A DNA stretch of 46,919 bases from Desertimonas flava (GCF_003426815.1 NZ_QKYK01000039.1:1-46919), one strand, 5' to 3'. Shown: positions 27,872-37,007, counted from the first letter of the stretch. The notes: generated from the letters alone by a model not told the origin. Made by a program: numbers and translations.

Positions 27872-28323
27872 TTCGCCGCCGCGGCCTCCGCGGCCTCGTA
27901 GCGGGCGCGCGCCGCGGCGATCTCGGCCTGGTGCGTCTCGGTCCACTGCACCAGGCAGTCGGTGATCTCGAGCAGCGTGCACCCGAGATCGGTCAGCTCG
28001 TAGTCGACCCGCGGCGGCACGACGGGGTAGACGGTCCGCGAGATGAGACCGTCGCGCTCCAGGTGACGGAGCGTGAGGGTGAGCATGCGCTGGCTGATGC
28101 CGTCGATCTCGCGGCGCAGTTCGGAGAAGCGGAGCGTGCGCCGCGCCAGCAACGAGATGACCAGCAGCGACCACTTGTCGGCGATGCGGTCGAGGATCTG
28201 GCGCACCTCGCAGTCCTGGCGTTTGTCCCACTGGATCGCGTCACGTTCGAACGCCGCCGCTCGGCGGTCGTCGGCCTCGGTACCGTCGCAGTCACTCGGT
28301 TCTCGCGATGTGCCTTCTTCCAT
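27868..28323 (-). CDS. HxlR family transcriptional regulator
   Basis: A 151-residue winged-helix protein. The HxlR domain runs from DCEVRQILDRIADKWSLLVISLLARRTLRFSELRREIDGISQRMLTLTLRHLERDGLISR to VDYELTDLG. Cys38, at the start of the domain, is the position where redox-sensing HxlR proteins carry their reactive thiol. The first ~35 residues are an acidic extension. The ATG at 28323 was chosen because the DNA-binding domain follows it; a very long open frame upstream is antisense to the transporter gene. It is divergent from an MFS exporter and a short inverted repeat lies between, so it probably represses that exporter. Confidence 0.88.
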   Translation of the reverse strand: MEEGTSREPSDCDGTEADDRRAAAFERDAIQWDKRQDCEVRQILDRIADKWSLLVISLLARRTLRFSELRREIDGISQRMLTLTLRHLERDGLISRTVYPVVPPRVDYELTDLGCTLLEITDCLVQWTETHQAEIAAARARYEAAEAAAAN

Positions 28324-28352
28324 CGGCAGCCAGTCTGTCGCACAATGGCCAC

Positions 28353-28369
28353 AGTTACAAGAAGGAACT
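28353..28369. promoter_or_regulatory. Candidate HxlR operator
   Basis: AGTTAC and GGAACT are near-inverted copies (5 of 6) around AAGAA, in the 81-bp gap between the HxlR and MFS genes. It is the only symmetric AT-containing site there. Confidence 0.4.
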
Positions 28370-28404
28370 GACCCCCCGATCGAGAACCGAGAACCCGAGT
28401 CGTC

Positions 28405-29955
28405 ATGACGTCGCCGCCCTCCATCACCACCACCACACCGCCGACCACACCGTCCATCACACCGTCCCCGATCCCGTCGCGGTCCCCCGCGCCCTCCCGC
28501 CTGCTCACCGGCCACGACCGCACGATCCTGTTCGTGCTGTGCGGCGCGATCTTCCTCGAGGGGATCGACGTGGCGATGCTCAACGTCGCCCTGCCATCGA
28601 TCCGCGCCGACCTCGACCTGTCGACCGGCATGCTCAGCGCGGTCGTCGCCGCCTACGTGCTGGGCTACGGCGGCTTCATGCTCCTCGGCGGCTCGGCCGC
28701 CGACCGGTTCGGGCGGCGCCGGATGTTCGTCGGCTGGCTGGGCGTGTTCGTCGTCTTCTCCGGTCTCGGCGGCCTCGCCACCGACGGATGGATGCTGCTG
28801 CTCGCCCGCTTCGTCACCGGCGTGGCGGCGGCGTTCATGACGCCCGCCGGCCTGTCGCTCATCACGACGAACTTCGCCGAGGGACCAGTGCGCAACAAGG
28901 CGCTGGTCATCTACGGGGCCACCGGCGCCGCCGGTTTCTCCCTCGGCCTCGTCGCCGGCGGGTTGCTCACCGAGATCAGCTGGCGCTGGGTGTTCTTCGC
29001 CCCGGTGATCATCTCGGCGACGCTGCTGGTGCTCGCCATCCGGGTGATCCGCGACGTGCCGACCCCACCGCGCCCCGGCCGCTTCGACCTGCCGGGCGGG
29101 GTCACCCTCACCGCCGGCGCCGTCGCCGTCGTCTACGCCATCACGCGGCTCGAACATCCCGGCGACGCACCCGTCCTCACCGCCGCCCTCTTCGTCGCCG
29201 GAGCCACGCTGCTCGCCGTCTTCGTCCGCATCCAGCGGCGGACCACGAGTCCACTGCTCCGGCTCGGGCTGCTGCGCACGCCGGCGCTCGCCCGGGCGAA
29301 CACGACGGCGCTGCTCTACGCCGCGGCGTTCTTCGGGTTCCAGTTCCTGGCCACGATCTACCTCCAGGAGCTGCTCGGTTGGAGCTCCCTGCAGACCGGC
29401 CTGGCGATGGTCGTGATGGCGATCGACGGCATCATCGCCCCGACGTTGACCCCGAGGCTCGTGCGCCGATACGGGAACTCGAGGGTGATCCTCAGCGGCA
29501 CGCTGTTCGCCGCCGTCGGCTACCTCCTGTTCCTCCGGCTCTCGCTCGACTGGACGTACGCGGCGATGTTCCCGACGTTCGTGCTGATCGGCCTCGGCTT
29601 CTCGTTCGCCTACGGCCCGCTGGCGATCGCCGCCACCGACGGGGTCAGCGAACACGAACAGGGAGTGGCCGGGGCGCTGCTCAACACCGCCTTCCAGTTC
29701 GGCGCCGCCCTCGGGGTGGCTCTCGTCAGCGCGGTCAACGTGCTCCGACTCGACGACGACCCGACGCCCGCGGCCGAGATCGACGCCATCCGTGTGGCCC
29801 TCGTCGTGTCGGTCGTCGCCGCCTTCGGCGCCGCTGCGGTCATCGCCACGGGCGTCCGCCGGTCAACGAGGCCGAGCGAGGTACACGAGCGGGCTGACGC
29901 CGACGTGCGCCGTGAAGTCCCGCGTGAAGTGTGCCTGGTCGAACCAGCCGAGTGA
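28405..29955 (+). CDS. MFS drug exporter, DHA2 (EmrB/QacA) type
   Basis: A 516-residue membrane transporter, probably a proton-coupled multidrug exporter with about 14 helices. The N-terminal 30 residues are Thr/Ser/Pro-rich. Motif A is GGSAADRFGRRRMFV after helix 2, the motif-D1-like DVAMLNVALPSI is in helix 1, and the motif-C region is GATGAAGFSLGLVAGGLL. It is divergent from the HxlR regulator, which suggests induction by a toxic compound. The last ~30 residues follow the final helix and are encoded antisense to the AraC gene, with which it overlaps by 93 bp tail-to-tail. Confidence 0.88.
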   Translation: MTSPPSITTTTPPTTPSITPSPIPSRSPAPSRLLTGHDRTILFVLCGAIFLEGIDVAMLNVALPSIRADLDLSTGMLSAVVAAYVLGYGGFMLLGGSAADRFGRRRMFVGWLGVFVVFSGLGGLATDGWMLLLARFVTGVAAAFMTPAGLSLITTNFAEGPVRNKALVIYGATGAAGFSLGLVAGGLLTEISWRWVFFAPVIISATLLVLAIRVIRDVPTPPRPGRFDLPGGVTLTAGAVAVVYAITRLEHPGDAPVLTAALFVAGATLLAVFVRIQRRTTSPLLRLGLLRTPALARANTTALLYAAAFFGFQFLATIYLQELLGWSSLQTGLAMVVMAIDGIIAPTLTPRLVRRYGNSRVILSGTLFAAVGYLLFLRLSLDWTYAAMFPTFVLIGLGFSFAYGPLAIAATDGVSEHEQGVAGALLNTAFQFGAALGVALVSAVNVLRLDDDPTPAAEIDAIRVALVVSVVAAFGAAAVIATGVRRSTRPSEVHERADADVRREVPREVCLVEPAE

Positions 29956-30705
29956 TGCGGCCAGATCGGCCAAGTCGATGCGCTCGCCGGCGCCGTCGGC
30001 CTGGTCGATCGCCGCGACCGCATCATGGAGGCGGAAGCGTGCGAGCAACCACTTGGGCCCGACTCCCACGTGGCGGCGCAGGAGTCGCTGCAGCGTCCGC
30101 ATCGACATGCCGTGCGCAGCGGCGACGTCCTCGGCCCTCGTGAGGGTGCGATCACCCGCCATCGCCGCGACGATCGTCCTCACGCGTTCGAATTCGGGAT
30201 CGACTGCACCAGGGACTCGGCCGTGCAGCCAGCTCTCGAACGCCGCCGCGCGATCCTCGGGCTCCGCTGCGGTGACCGTCGTCAGCAGCTCGGCCGCACT
30301 GGATCGGCCCACCAGCTCCCCGAGCGGGACGACACGATCGGTGAACGCCACGGCGTCGGCTCCGAACACGGCACGGAATCCACCCGGGAGGAAGCGCGCG
30401 CCGATCACCCATCCACGTGGCGGAAGGTCGACGTTGAACGTGCGCCGCACGATCCCGTGCACCAGGGCGACGGGCGTGGCGAAGCCGTGGATCGGTCCGT
30501 CACCCACCTCGACCGTCACGTGGATCACCGGATGGCCGAGCACGAATCGGCGGGCCGGGCCGCGGACCTCCCACTCCACCGTCCAGTAGCGCTCCACGAA
30601 CCGCGCCACGTCGACGCCGGGGCGAACGGTCTGCGACTGCGGACGCCCGGTCCCGTCCGGCGAGCGCAGCACGCCTCGACCGATCGTGGCGGACGGGCGC
30701 GGCAT
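29863..30705 (-). CDS. AraC family transcriptional regulator
   Basis: A 280-residue regulator. The N-terminal sensor has the form RGVLRSP...RPGVDVARFVERYWTVEWEVRGP, as in AraC proteins with a DUF6597-type domain. The C-terminal HTH_18 spans LTRAEDVAAAHGMSMRTLQRLLRRHVGVGPKWLLARFRLHDA through LADLAASLGWFDQAHFTRDFTAHVGVSPLVYL. The ATG at 30705 matches where related proteins begin; GTG 30741 and 30780 are alternatives, the last overlapping the next gene. Divergent from the VOC gene with 64 bp between; a GGGAGTG/CACTCCC inverted pair (30713-30719 and 30739-30745) lies there. Likely activates the VOC gene or itself (inference). Confidence 0.86.
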   Translation of the reverse strand: MPRPSATIGRGVLRSPDGTGRPQSQTVRPGVDVARFVERYWTVEWEVRGPARRFVLGHPVIHVTVEVGDGPIHGFATPVALVHGIVRRTFNVDLPPRGWVIGARFLPGGFRAVFGADAVAFTDRVVPLGELVGRSSAAELLTTVTAAEPEDRAAAFESWLHGRVPGAVDPEFERVRTIVAAMAGDRTLTRAEDVAAAHGMSMRTLQRLLRRHVGVGPKWLLARFRLHDAVAAIDQADGAGERIDLADLAASLGWFDQAHFTRDFTAHVGVSPLVYLARPR

Positions 30706-30769
30706 CTCCGGCGGGAGTGTCGCGTTTGTCCAAGACTCCACTCCCCCGACGCTACGAGGCTGGACGGTG

Positions 30770-31282
30770 ATGGAAACCACCGCTCACCGCCCAGTCGACC
30801 GACCCGCCGCCCCGCAGAATCCGCCCGCCGGCTACACGACGATCACGCCGTTCCTGGTCGTCGACGGCGCCGCCCGGGCCATCGAGTTCTACTCGTCGGT
30901 GTTCGGTGCCCGCCTGGTGTCACGCAACGACGCTCCCGACGGCACCGTCGCCCACGCCGAGCTCGAGTTCGACCACGGCCGGCTGCAGCTCGCCGATCCC
31001 GCCCCGGCCTACAAACTCGTCGCCCCCGACGGCACCGACACCGTCAATCACTCGTACGCCCTCTATTGCGACGACGTCGACGCCGTGTGGCAGGCAGCCG
31101 TCGCCGCCGGCGCCACGCCGTTCGAGGAGCCGTCGACGTTCGTGACCGGCGATCGCTTCGGCGCCGTCCTCGACCCGTTCGGTCACCGCTGGGCGATCCT
31201 CACGAGGGTCGAGGACATCGACGAGGACGAGGCCGCCCGCCGCGTCGATGCCTGGCTGGCCGAACAGTCGACCGCTGGGTAG
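30770..31282 (+). CDS. VOC family (glyoxalase/PhnB-like) protein
   Basis: A 170-residue vicinal-oxygen-chelate protein. The two beta-alpha-beta modules are ITPFLVVDGAARAIEFYSSVFGARLVSR...VAHAELEFDHGRLQLAD and YALYCDDVDAVWQAAVAAGAT...DRFGAVLDPFGHRWAIL, the PhnB-like pattern. Such proteins bind a metal and act in detoxification or on small aromatics; the substrate here is unknown. The ATG at 30770 is preceded by a weak GAGG. It is divergent from the AraC regulator, the natural candidate for its control. Confidence 0.85.
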   Translation: METTAHRPVDRPAAPQNPPAGYTTITPFLVVDGAARAIEFYSSVFGARLVSRNDAPDGTVAHAELEFDHGRLQLADPAPAYKLVAPDGTDTVNHSYALYCDDVDAVWQAAVAAGATPFEEPSTFVTGDRFGAVLDPFGHRWAILTRVEDIDEDEAARRVDAWLAEQSTAG

Positions 31283-31303
31283 TGCCGGGGCACGTACGTC
31301 CGG

Positions 31304-32764
31304 TCAGCGAGCCATCCAGTAGGTGTGGGTGCCGCTGGAGATGCGTTCGGGGAGCCGCACGCGGGCGAGCGGGCCGTCGGCGATCGATCGGACGTCGAAC
31401 ACCAGGCACTCCGAGCGGTCGTTGGCGACGTCGGTGGTGAACGTGACGACGTAGCCGTCGTCCTCGGCGGTGCTCCCCGAACGCGGCGCCATCGGACTCT
31501 CGCTGGCGAACTCGCCGGGGGCGAACCGATACTCCTGCGTCGCCCCGGTCTCCACGTCGGTGGCCACGATGCCGTTGAAGAGGAACCAGCCCGGTTCGTT
31601 CGTCATCGCGTACACGTGCCGATGACGCCGGCCGAGATGCCGCGGGTTGATCATGCCGAACTCGACCGTGCGGTCGTCGAGGAAGCCCTCGGTGACCGTG
31701 CCGGTGCGGAGGTCGAGCCGCCAGCGGTACGGCCGGGTGCCCAGCTCGGCGGCGTCGAGGAAGCGGAACATGCGATCCTCGATCGACGCGTCGGGGGGAG
31801 ACGAGGGCGCCGGGTTGGTCTGGAAGTAGCCGTCGAGCACGATCTCGTCGCCGTCCTCGTAGGCGTTGATCCAGTGCAGCACGTACGTCGGCGCCGCCTC
31901 GAACCAACGAATCTCGTCACCGCCGCCGCGCCGGGGGAGGATGCCGATACGGGTGGGGAGATCGGGGTGGAACCGCACGGCGTGGACGCCGCGGGCGAGG
32001 AGGTCGGGGTCCCAGAACATCGGGCAGTCGTTGAGGACGGCATAGTGCTCGGTGAACGCCATGTCGTGCGGCAGGCGGGGGCCGGGCAGCTCGACGGGTG
32101 TGTAGTGCCCGAGCGTGCCGTCGGGATCGAGGACCCCGTAGTGGAGGTAGGGCGCCGTCGTCGAGTAGTTGAAGAACAGCAGCTCGCCGGTGTGCTCGTC
32201 GACCTTCGGGTGCGCGGACACGCCCTCGGCGGGGAACCCGTCCCAGCGCTGCGGGCCGAGCTGTTCGAGGGTGACCGGGTCGAGGCCGTAGAGGTCACCG
32301 CACTGGTAGAAGCTGGTGAGGGCGATGCCCCGATGCACGACCACGTCGGTGGACGAGGCGTCCTTCATGCGGGTGCGGGCGCCCCAACCGTCCGCGCGGA
32401 TGGAACGGCTCGGCGGTTCGGCGAGCCCGGCCCACAGCGGGCCGCCGGCCGCCAGCTCGGCCTCGAACCCGGCGGTCCGCACGAAGCGGTTCCGGTAGTT
32501 GGCCGTGCCGTTGCCGAACTCGACGGCGTGCACCATCCCGTCGCCGTCGAACGGGTGGTAGCGACCGATCGACGGGTGCAACGGGTTCTCGGTGTTCCGG
32601 AGATACACGCCGTCGAGGTCGTCGGGAAGCTCACCGACGACCTCGCAATCGGTGACCGACCACTCGGTGAACGTCGGCTGCCAGGCACCCGTCCGGTAGC
32701 GATGATCGTCGTCGGCGGGCAACGTCGGTTCGTACCGGGCGACGACTCGCGTGATCGGGGACAT
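31304..32764 (-). CDS. Carotenoid oxygenase family protein
   Basis: A 486-residue non-haem iron dioxygenase (carotenoid/apocarotenoid or stilbene cleavage type). The four iron-binding histidines are visible: H185 (SAHPKVDEHTGEL), H233 (PHDMAFTEHYAVL), H297 (LHWINAYED) and H480 (GTHTYW near the end). YLRNTENPLHP and YHPFDGDGMVHAV are the family's N-terminal motifs. The ATG at 32764 follows a GAAAGGGG ribosome site. It lies 44 bp downstream of pgi, so read-through is possible. No carotenoid synthesis genes are in the window, so the substrate is open. Confidence 0.92.
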   Translation of the reverse strand: MSPITRVVARYEPTLPADDDHRYRTGAWQPTFTEWSVTDCEVVGELPDDLDGVYLRNTENPLHPSIGRYHPFDGDGMVHAVEFGNGTANYRNRFVRTAGFEAELAAGGPLWAGLAEPPSRSIRADGWGARTRMKDASSTDVVVHRGIALTSFYQCGDLYGLDPVTLEQLGPQRWDGFPAEGVSAHPKVDEHTGELLFFNYSTTAPYLHYGVLDPDGTLGHYTPVELPGPRLPHDMAFTEHYAVLNDCPMFWDPDLLARGVHAVRFHPDLPTRIGILPRRGGGDEIRWFEAAPTYVLHWINAYEDGDEIVLDGYFQTNPAPSSPPDASIEDRMFRFLDAAELGTRPYRWRLDLRTGTVTEGFLDDRTVEFGMINPRHLGRRHRHVYAMTNEPGWFLFNGIVATDVETGATQEYRFAPGEFASESPMAPRSGSTAEDDGYVVTFTTDVANDRSECLVFDVRSIADGPLARVRLPERISSGTHTYWMAR

Positions 32765-32808
32765 GGCCCCTTTCGTAGTTCCTCGCCGCCCGGCTGGCAA
32801 CACCCGGG

Positions 32809-34410
32809 CTAGGCCTGGCGGTTGGCTCGGTACCAGTCGATCAGGGCGTTGGTGGAGCTGTCGTGGACGCCGCGTTCGTCCCCGCTGAGCTCGGGTGTGA
32901 TGCGGTTGGCGAGCTCCTTGCCCAGCTCGACGCCCCACTGGTCGAAGCTGTCGATGCCCCACACGGCGCCCTGGACGAACACGATGTGCTCGTACAGGGC
33001 GACGAGGTTGCCGAGCACGAACGGCGTGAGCTGGGGCGCGAGGATCGTCGTGGTGGGACGGTTGCCGGCGAACGAGCGCCACGGCTCGTCGGGCCGGTCG
33101 TAGCCGAAGGCCAGGGCCTCGGTCTGGGCGATCAGGTTGGCCACGAGCAGGTCGTGGTGGTTCCGGTGCGGGTGATGGGGATTGGCGAAGCCGATGAAGT
33201 CGGCGGGAACGATCTCGGTGCCCTGGTGGAGCAGCTGGTAGAAGGCGTGCTGGCCGTTGGTCCCCGGTTCGCCCCAGACGATGGGCCCCGTGTCGGTGGA
33301 CACCGGTCGACCGTCGAGCCGAACGGACTTGCCGTTGGACTCCATGTCGAGCTGTTGGAGGTAGGCGGGGAAACGACCGAGCTCCTCCGCGTAGGGCAGG
33401 ACCGCCTTGGTGGCGAAGCCCAGCACGTTGCGGTTGAGGACGCCGATGAGGCCGAGGACGACCGGCGCGTTCTGCTCGAGCGGGGCCGACACGAAATGTT
33501 CGTCGACGGCCCGGAACCCGGCGAGGAACTCGGTGAAGCCGGACGCACCGATCGCCACCATCAGCGACAGGCCGATCGCCGAGTCGACGGAGTAGCGACC
33601 GCCGACCCATTCCCAGAAGCCGAACATGTTGGCAGTGTCGATGCCGAACTTGGCCACCTCGGCCTCGTTCGTGCTGACGGCCACGAAGTGGCGGCCGACG
33701 GCCTTCTCGCCGAGGGCGGCCACGAGCCATGCCCTGGCCGTGTGGGCGTTGGTGAGCGTCTCGATCGTGGTGAACGTCTTCGACGAGACCACGAACAGGG
33801 TGCGGGCCGGGTCGAGGTCGGCCGTCGCCTGGGCGATCGCCGCGCCGTCAACGTTGGACACGAACCGGCACTCGATCTTCGGGTGGCGGAAGGCCTCCAG
33901 CGCGCGGTACGCCATGGCCGGTCCGAGGTCGGAGCCACCGATGCCGATGTTGACGACGGTGCGGATGCGCTTGCCCGTGGCCCCGCGCCAGGCACCCGAC
34001 CTCACCCGCTCGGCGAACTTCCCCATTCGCTCGAGCACCTCGTGGACGTCGGGTTCGACGTTGACGGTGGTGCCGTCGGTCGTCCGCGGGCCCATCACCA
34101 CGCCGGCGGGCGCCCGCAGCGCCGTGTGCAGCACGGCGCGACGTTCGGTCGCGTTGATCGGGTCCCCGGCGAACATGGCATCCCGGCGCGCCTCCACGCC
34201 CGCCGCCCGGGCGACGGCGAACAGGGCGTCGAGGGTGGCGTCGTCGACCCGCTGCTTCGAATAGTCGATGCGCAGGTCACCCGCCGTGACCACGTAGCGG
34301 TCGGCCCGGCCCGGGTCGTCGTGGAAGAGCGAGCGAAGATTGAGGTCTCGGGCGTGCCCGTCGACGAGGGCGGCCCACTCCTGCGTGCTGGCGATGTCGA
34401 TCACATCCAT
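32809..34410 (-). CDS. pgi: Glucose-6-phosphate isomerase
   Basis: A 533-residue glycolytic isomerase of glucose-6-phosphate and fructose-6-phosphate. Phosphate-binding [31 protein letters not shown], the [19 protein letters not shown] signature and [27 protein letters not shown], which holds the catalytic His and Glu, are all present. The length is normal for the bacterial long form. The ATG at 34410 is eight bases after a TACGGT -10. It links the glycogen genes nearby to central sugar metabolism, but is not in a zwf-opcA-pgl operon as in many actinobacteria. Confidence 0.96.
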   Translation of the reverse strand: MDVIDIASTQEWAALVDGHARDLNLRSLFHDDPGRADRYVVTAGDLRIDYSKQRVDDATLDALFAVARAAGVEARRDAMFAGDPINATERRAVLHTALRAPAGVVMGPRTTDGTTVNVEPDVHEVLERMGKFAERVRSGAWRGATGKRIRTVVNIGIGGSDLGPAMAYRALEAFRHPKIECRFVSNVDGAAIAQATADLDPARTLFVVSSKTFTTIETLTNAHTARAWLVAALGEKAVGRHFVAVSTNEAEVAKFGIDTANMFGFWEWVGGRYSVDSAIGLSLMVAIGASGFTEFLAGFRAVDEHFVSAPLEQNAPVVLGLIGVLNRNVLGFATKAVLPYAEELGRFPAYLQQLDMESNGKSVRLDGRPVSTDTGPIVWGEPGTNGQHAFYQLLHQGTEIVPADFIGFANPHHPHRNHHDLLVANLIAQTEALAFGYDRPDEPWRSFAGNRPTTTILAPQLTPFVLGNLVALYEHIVFVQGAVWGIDSFDQWGVELGKELANRITPELSGDERGVHDSSTNALIDWYRANRQA

Positions 34411-34418
34411 CGGGTGCG

Positions 34419-34424
34419 ACCGTA
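34419..34424 (-). promoter_or_regulatory. Leaderless -10 element TACGGT for pgi
   Basis: On the minus strand TACGGT, eight bases, then ATG at 34410. Confidence 0.5.
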
Positions 34425-34500
34425 GCGCCGCGTTGGTTGGCTTGCGCTGGCGTCCCCCGGGGAACGAGAACAGCCGACCGCCCGCAGGCTCGGCCTTCGA

Positions 34501-36414
34501 TCAGCGGCAGTGCCGGATGGTGGCGTACGCGCCCGGGCCGAGATAGTTGACCGCCGCGACGCGCATCCGCAGGCATTGCTCCGGAGAGGGAATGATTTTC
34601 GATTGAGTGGCCCGAGCGTCGGTGAGTTCCGCGATCACCCACGACGAGCCGTCCCAATACTCGACCGTGTACCCGAGGATGTCGAGGCCGCCGTCTTCCC
34701 ATGGCTCGTTCCAAGCGATGATGAAGTTGAAGATGTTTCCGCTGCCGTAGTAGCCGTTACCCCACGTATTCCTCGGCACGCTCGGGGTTTCGAAGTAGCA
34801 CGAGTCGTAGATCGTCGAGAACTGGCCACGACCGACGGCGTTGACGGCGGCGACGCGCATGTCGACGCATCCGTAGCCGGGAACGCCGATCCAGAGCGAT
34901 GTGGACGTTGAGACGCCGTCGGGATATGTCCACCAGCCATCTGTCGAGTCGTACACCTGGACGACGTAGTCGTACGTGGGGTACCCGCCAAGGAACTCCG
35001 GAGCCGACCAGGTGAGATTGAGCCCTTCGTACGAGGCGTCGATGTCGAACCCGCGCGGAGCGGACGGCACGCGAGGCGTGAATGGCGCCGAGTGCGCGAT
35101 GTTGCTGCCCGGGCCGGTGCCGACGGCGTTGCGGGCGTAGACCCGGAACCAGTAGCGGGTCCCGTTGGTGAGCCCGGTGACGGTGAACGATCGGCCCGTC
35201 GACGCCCCGTCGCTGATCGTCACCCAACCCGACGTGCCGTTGGGGGAACGCTGGATGACATAGTCGGAGATCGGCGAGCCGCCGTTCGACGACGGCGCCG
35301 TCCACGACAGCCGGATCTGGCCGGAGACGTACGTCGGTACCGCACTCAAGGCGGTCGGCGCCGTCGTGATCGTGCGCGCGGCCCCGGCGGCGACGTTGGA
35401 CGCCGGGCCCGGGCCGACGGCGTTCGTGCTGATCACGCGGAACCAGTACCGCGTGCCATTGGCGAGGCCGGTCACCGTGTAGGCGTTGGCCACCGACACC
35501 CCGTCGTTGATCGTGGTCCAGCCCGACGTGCCGTTGGGCGATCGCTGGATCACGTAGTCCGTCACGGCCGAGCCGCCGTTCGACGCATGGGGCGACCATG
35601 TCAGCCGGACCTCGCCCGACCGGTTCGTCGGTGCCGCCACCAATGAGCGTGGCGCCGTCGGCGTCGTACGAGCGACCTGGTGGACGACGTTGCTCGCCGG
35701 CCCCGTGCCGACGCCGTTCCTCGCGAACACCCGGAACCAGTAGCGCGTCCCGTTGGTGAGGCCCGTCACGGTGTACGACCGCGCCGTCGAGACGCCGTCG
35801 TTGATCGTGACCCAACCCGTCGTGCCGTTCGGCGAACGCTGGATCGCATAGTCCGTGATGGGCGTGCCGCCAGTGGAGGCCGGGAGGGACCACCACAACC
35901 GCACCGACCGATCGCCGGACGACGCCACCAGCCCCAACGGCGCCGACGACGGTGTCAAGGCCGCGACCATCAACGCCGGCACCGCCAGGGCCGGCGAGGC
36001 CAACGGCACCGTCGACGAGACGGCCGGTGCCGTCGAGGCCGTTGCGACCGTGGTGGGCGGAGACGCCGGTTCCGTCGCGGGCGGGGCCGGTTGAGGCTCC
36101 GTCGAGCCGACCGACTCCGGCGCCGAGGACTCCGGCGCCGAGGAATCAGGCGCCGAGGAATCAGGCGCCGAGGAACCAGGCGCCGAGGAATCATGGACCG
36201 ACGGCTCGGGCACGGAATCGCCCGGCTCCGAGGCCACCGAACTGGTTGGCACCGACGAGTCCACCGGATCATCGGCCACTGGGATGCGAGCCTCGTCCAC
36301 CACATGCGCAGACGTCGCTCGGGACGACGGCCCGAGCGCCGAACCGGTTCCGATCAGCCCGATCACGAGCGATCCGACGAGTGCCGCGCGTCCACCAACC
36401 GTGCGAGACCTCAT
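34501..36414 (-). CDS. Secreted five-domain fibronectin type III protein
   Basis: A 637-residue exported protein. A signal peptide is likely in the first ~29 residues (hydrophobic AALVGSLVIGLIGTGSALG). A Ser/Pro/Thr-rich stalk (about 50-150) follows, with SSAPD-type repeats encoded by 15-bp units. Five FN3 domains lie at about 156-249, 252-347, 351-446, 450-540 and 544-636. The first three are nearly identical (DYVIQRSPNGTSGW, TVTGLTNGTRYWFRV), indicating recent duplication. The last two are diverged, each with a pair of cysteines (C516/C539 and C614/C636). No cell-wall anchor is seen. It is probably a surface or released adhesion/scaffold protein. A GGAAGGGG ribosome site precedes the ATG. 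Confidence 0.85.
   Translation of the reverse strand: MRSRTVGGRAALVGSLVIGLIGTGSALGPSSRATSAHVVDEARIPVADDPVDSSVPTSSVASEPGDSVPEPSVHDSSAPGSSAPDSSAPDSSAPESSAPESVGSTEPQPAPPATEPASPPTTVATASTAPAVSSTVPLASPALAVPALMVAALTPSSAPLGLVASSGDRSVRLWWSLPASTGGTPITDYAIQRSPNGTTGWVTINDGVSTARSYTVTGLTNGTRYWFRVFARNGVGTGPASNVVHQVARTTPTAPRSLVAAPTNRSGEVRLTWSPHASNGGSAVTDYVIQRSPNGTSGWTTINDGVSVANAYTVTGLANGTRYWFRVISTNAVGPGPASNVAAGAARTITTAPTALSAVPTYVSGQIRLSWTAPSSNGGSPISDYVIQRSPNGTSGWVTISDGASTGRSFTVTGLTNGTRYWFRVYARNAVGTGPGSNIAHSAPFTPRVPSAPRGFDIDASYEGLNLTWSAPEFLGGYPTYDYVVQVYDSTDGWWTYPDGVSTSTSLWIGVPGYGCVDMRVAAVNAVGRGQFSTIYDSCYFETPSVPRNTWGNGYYGSGNIFNFIIAWNEPWEDGGLDILGYTVEYWDGSSWVIAELTDARATQSKIIPSPEQCLRMRVAAVNYLGPGAYATIRHCR
35077..35949 (-). 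repeat. Three tandem FN3-encoding repeats of about 290 bp
   Basis: Copies at about 35668-35949, 35374-35661 and 35077-35364 encode highly similar domains with shared DNA blocks (for example GTAGCGSGT-type segments around NGTRYWFRV). This indicates recent intragenic duplication and possible copy-number variation. Confidence 0.75.
36113..36187. repeat. 15-bp tandem repeat (five units) in the FN3 protein stalk
   Basis: Units of GACTCCGGCGCCGAG or GAATCAGGCGCCGAG, plus-strand view, encode the SSAP(D/E/G) run. Length changes stay in frame. Confidence 0.8.
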
Positions 36415-36574
36415 TCCACACCCCTTCCATCACGGACAGCTCGACCGCCGCCACTCGTGTTCCGCCTGCCCGGCAATCGCCACGCCGGCCGGAAACCTAC
36501 ACGCTCCAGAATCCGAATCTGAACGGGACGGATCGCCACCGTCGGAAAAGGCGCGTCCGGGACGATGAGGTGTC

Positions 36575-37000
36575 ATGGAACTCGACGACATCAAGCAGGA
36601 GGCGGCTCGCCTGTCGCCGCTCGCTCACCTGGCCACGGTCGGCGCCGACGGCGCGCCCGACGTCAGTCCGATCCACCCGGCCTGGGAGGGCGACACCCTG
36701 TGGATCATGAGCTACACCAACTCGGTGAAGGTGAAGAACCTCGCCGCCAACCCGGCCGTGGCCCTGCACTGGCAGGTGAGCGAGGCCGGCGACGGGGTGG
36801 CCATGTGGGGCACGGGCAAGACGTTCGACGACCTCGAGACGAAGCAACGCCTCTGGAAGGGCGTGTTCGACTATGACCTCGATCTGTTCGCCCCGGGCGG
36901 TCCGACCACCGACGGCGTCGGGTTCATCGGGATCGAGCCCGAGCGGGCCCTCGTGCTGAAGCAGTACGGCCTCGCCGGCCGCGAGACCTGGCACCGCTGA
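36575..37000 (+). CDS. Pyridoxamine 5'-phosphate oxidase-like flavin/F420-binding protein
   Basis: A 141-residue split-barrel protein of the PNPOx-like superfamily. The opening (ARLSPLAHLATVGADGAPDVSPIHPAWEGDTLWIMSYTNSVKVKNLAANP) is typical, with the cofactor-phosphate-binding region near KVKNL. Such proteins in actinobacteria bind FMN or F420 and reduce or oxidise small molecules; the true pyridoxamine oxidase is longer. The ATG at 36575 is preceded by a weak GACGAT hexamer and GAGG. Its upstream 160-bp gap separates it from the FN3 gene transcribed away; I see no other feature in that gap. Confidence 0.8.
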   Translation: MELDDIKQEAARLSPLAHLATVGADGAPDVSPIHPAWEGDTLWIMSYTNSVKVKNLAANPAVALHWQVSEAGDGVAMWGTGKTFDDLETKQRLWKGVFDYDLDLFAPGGPTTDGVGFIGIEPERALVLKQYGLAGRETWHR

Positions 37001-37007
37001 CTGTCAC

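Noticed and set aside
28324-29655. 444-codon open extension of the HxlR gene on the minus strand
   Set aside because: It is antisense to the MFS exporter, highly charged and low-complexity, and the HxlR domain begins after ATG 28323.
32771-32806. GCCCGG...CCGGGC hairpin between pgi and the carotenoid oxygenase as terminator
   Set aside because: Only a 6-bp stem with a long loop, no T-run, and GC-rich background makes chance pairing likely.
32765-33730. Open extension of the carotenoid oxygenase frame into pgi
   Set aside because: Arg/Pro-rich shadow of pgi; the oxygenase has a ribosome site and family-typical N-terminus at 32764.
36113-36187. Short tandem repeats as a possible origin or iteron array
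   Set aside because: They lie inside the FN3 gene, are in frame and encode a Ser/Pro stalk; no replication gene is near.
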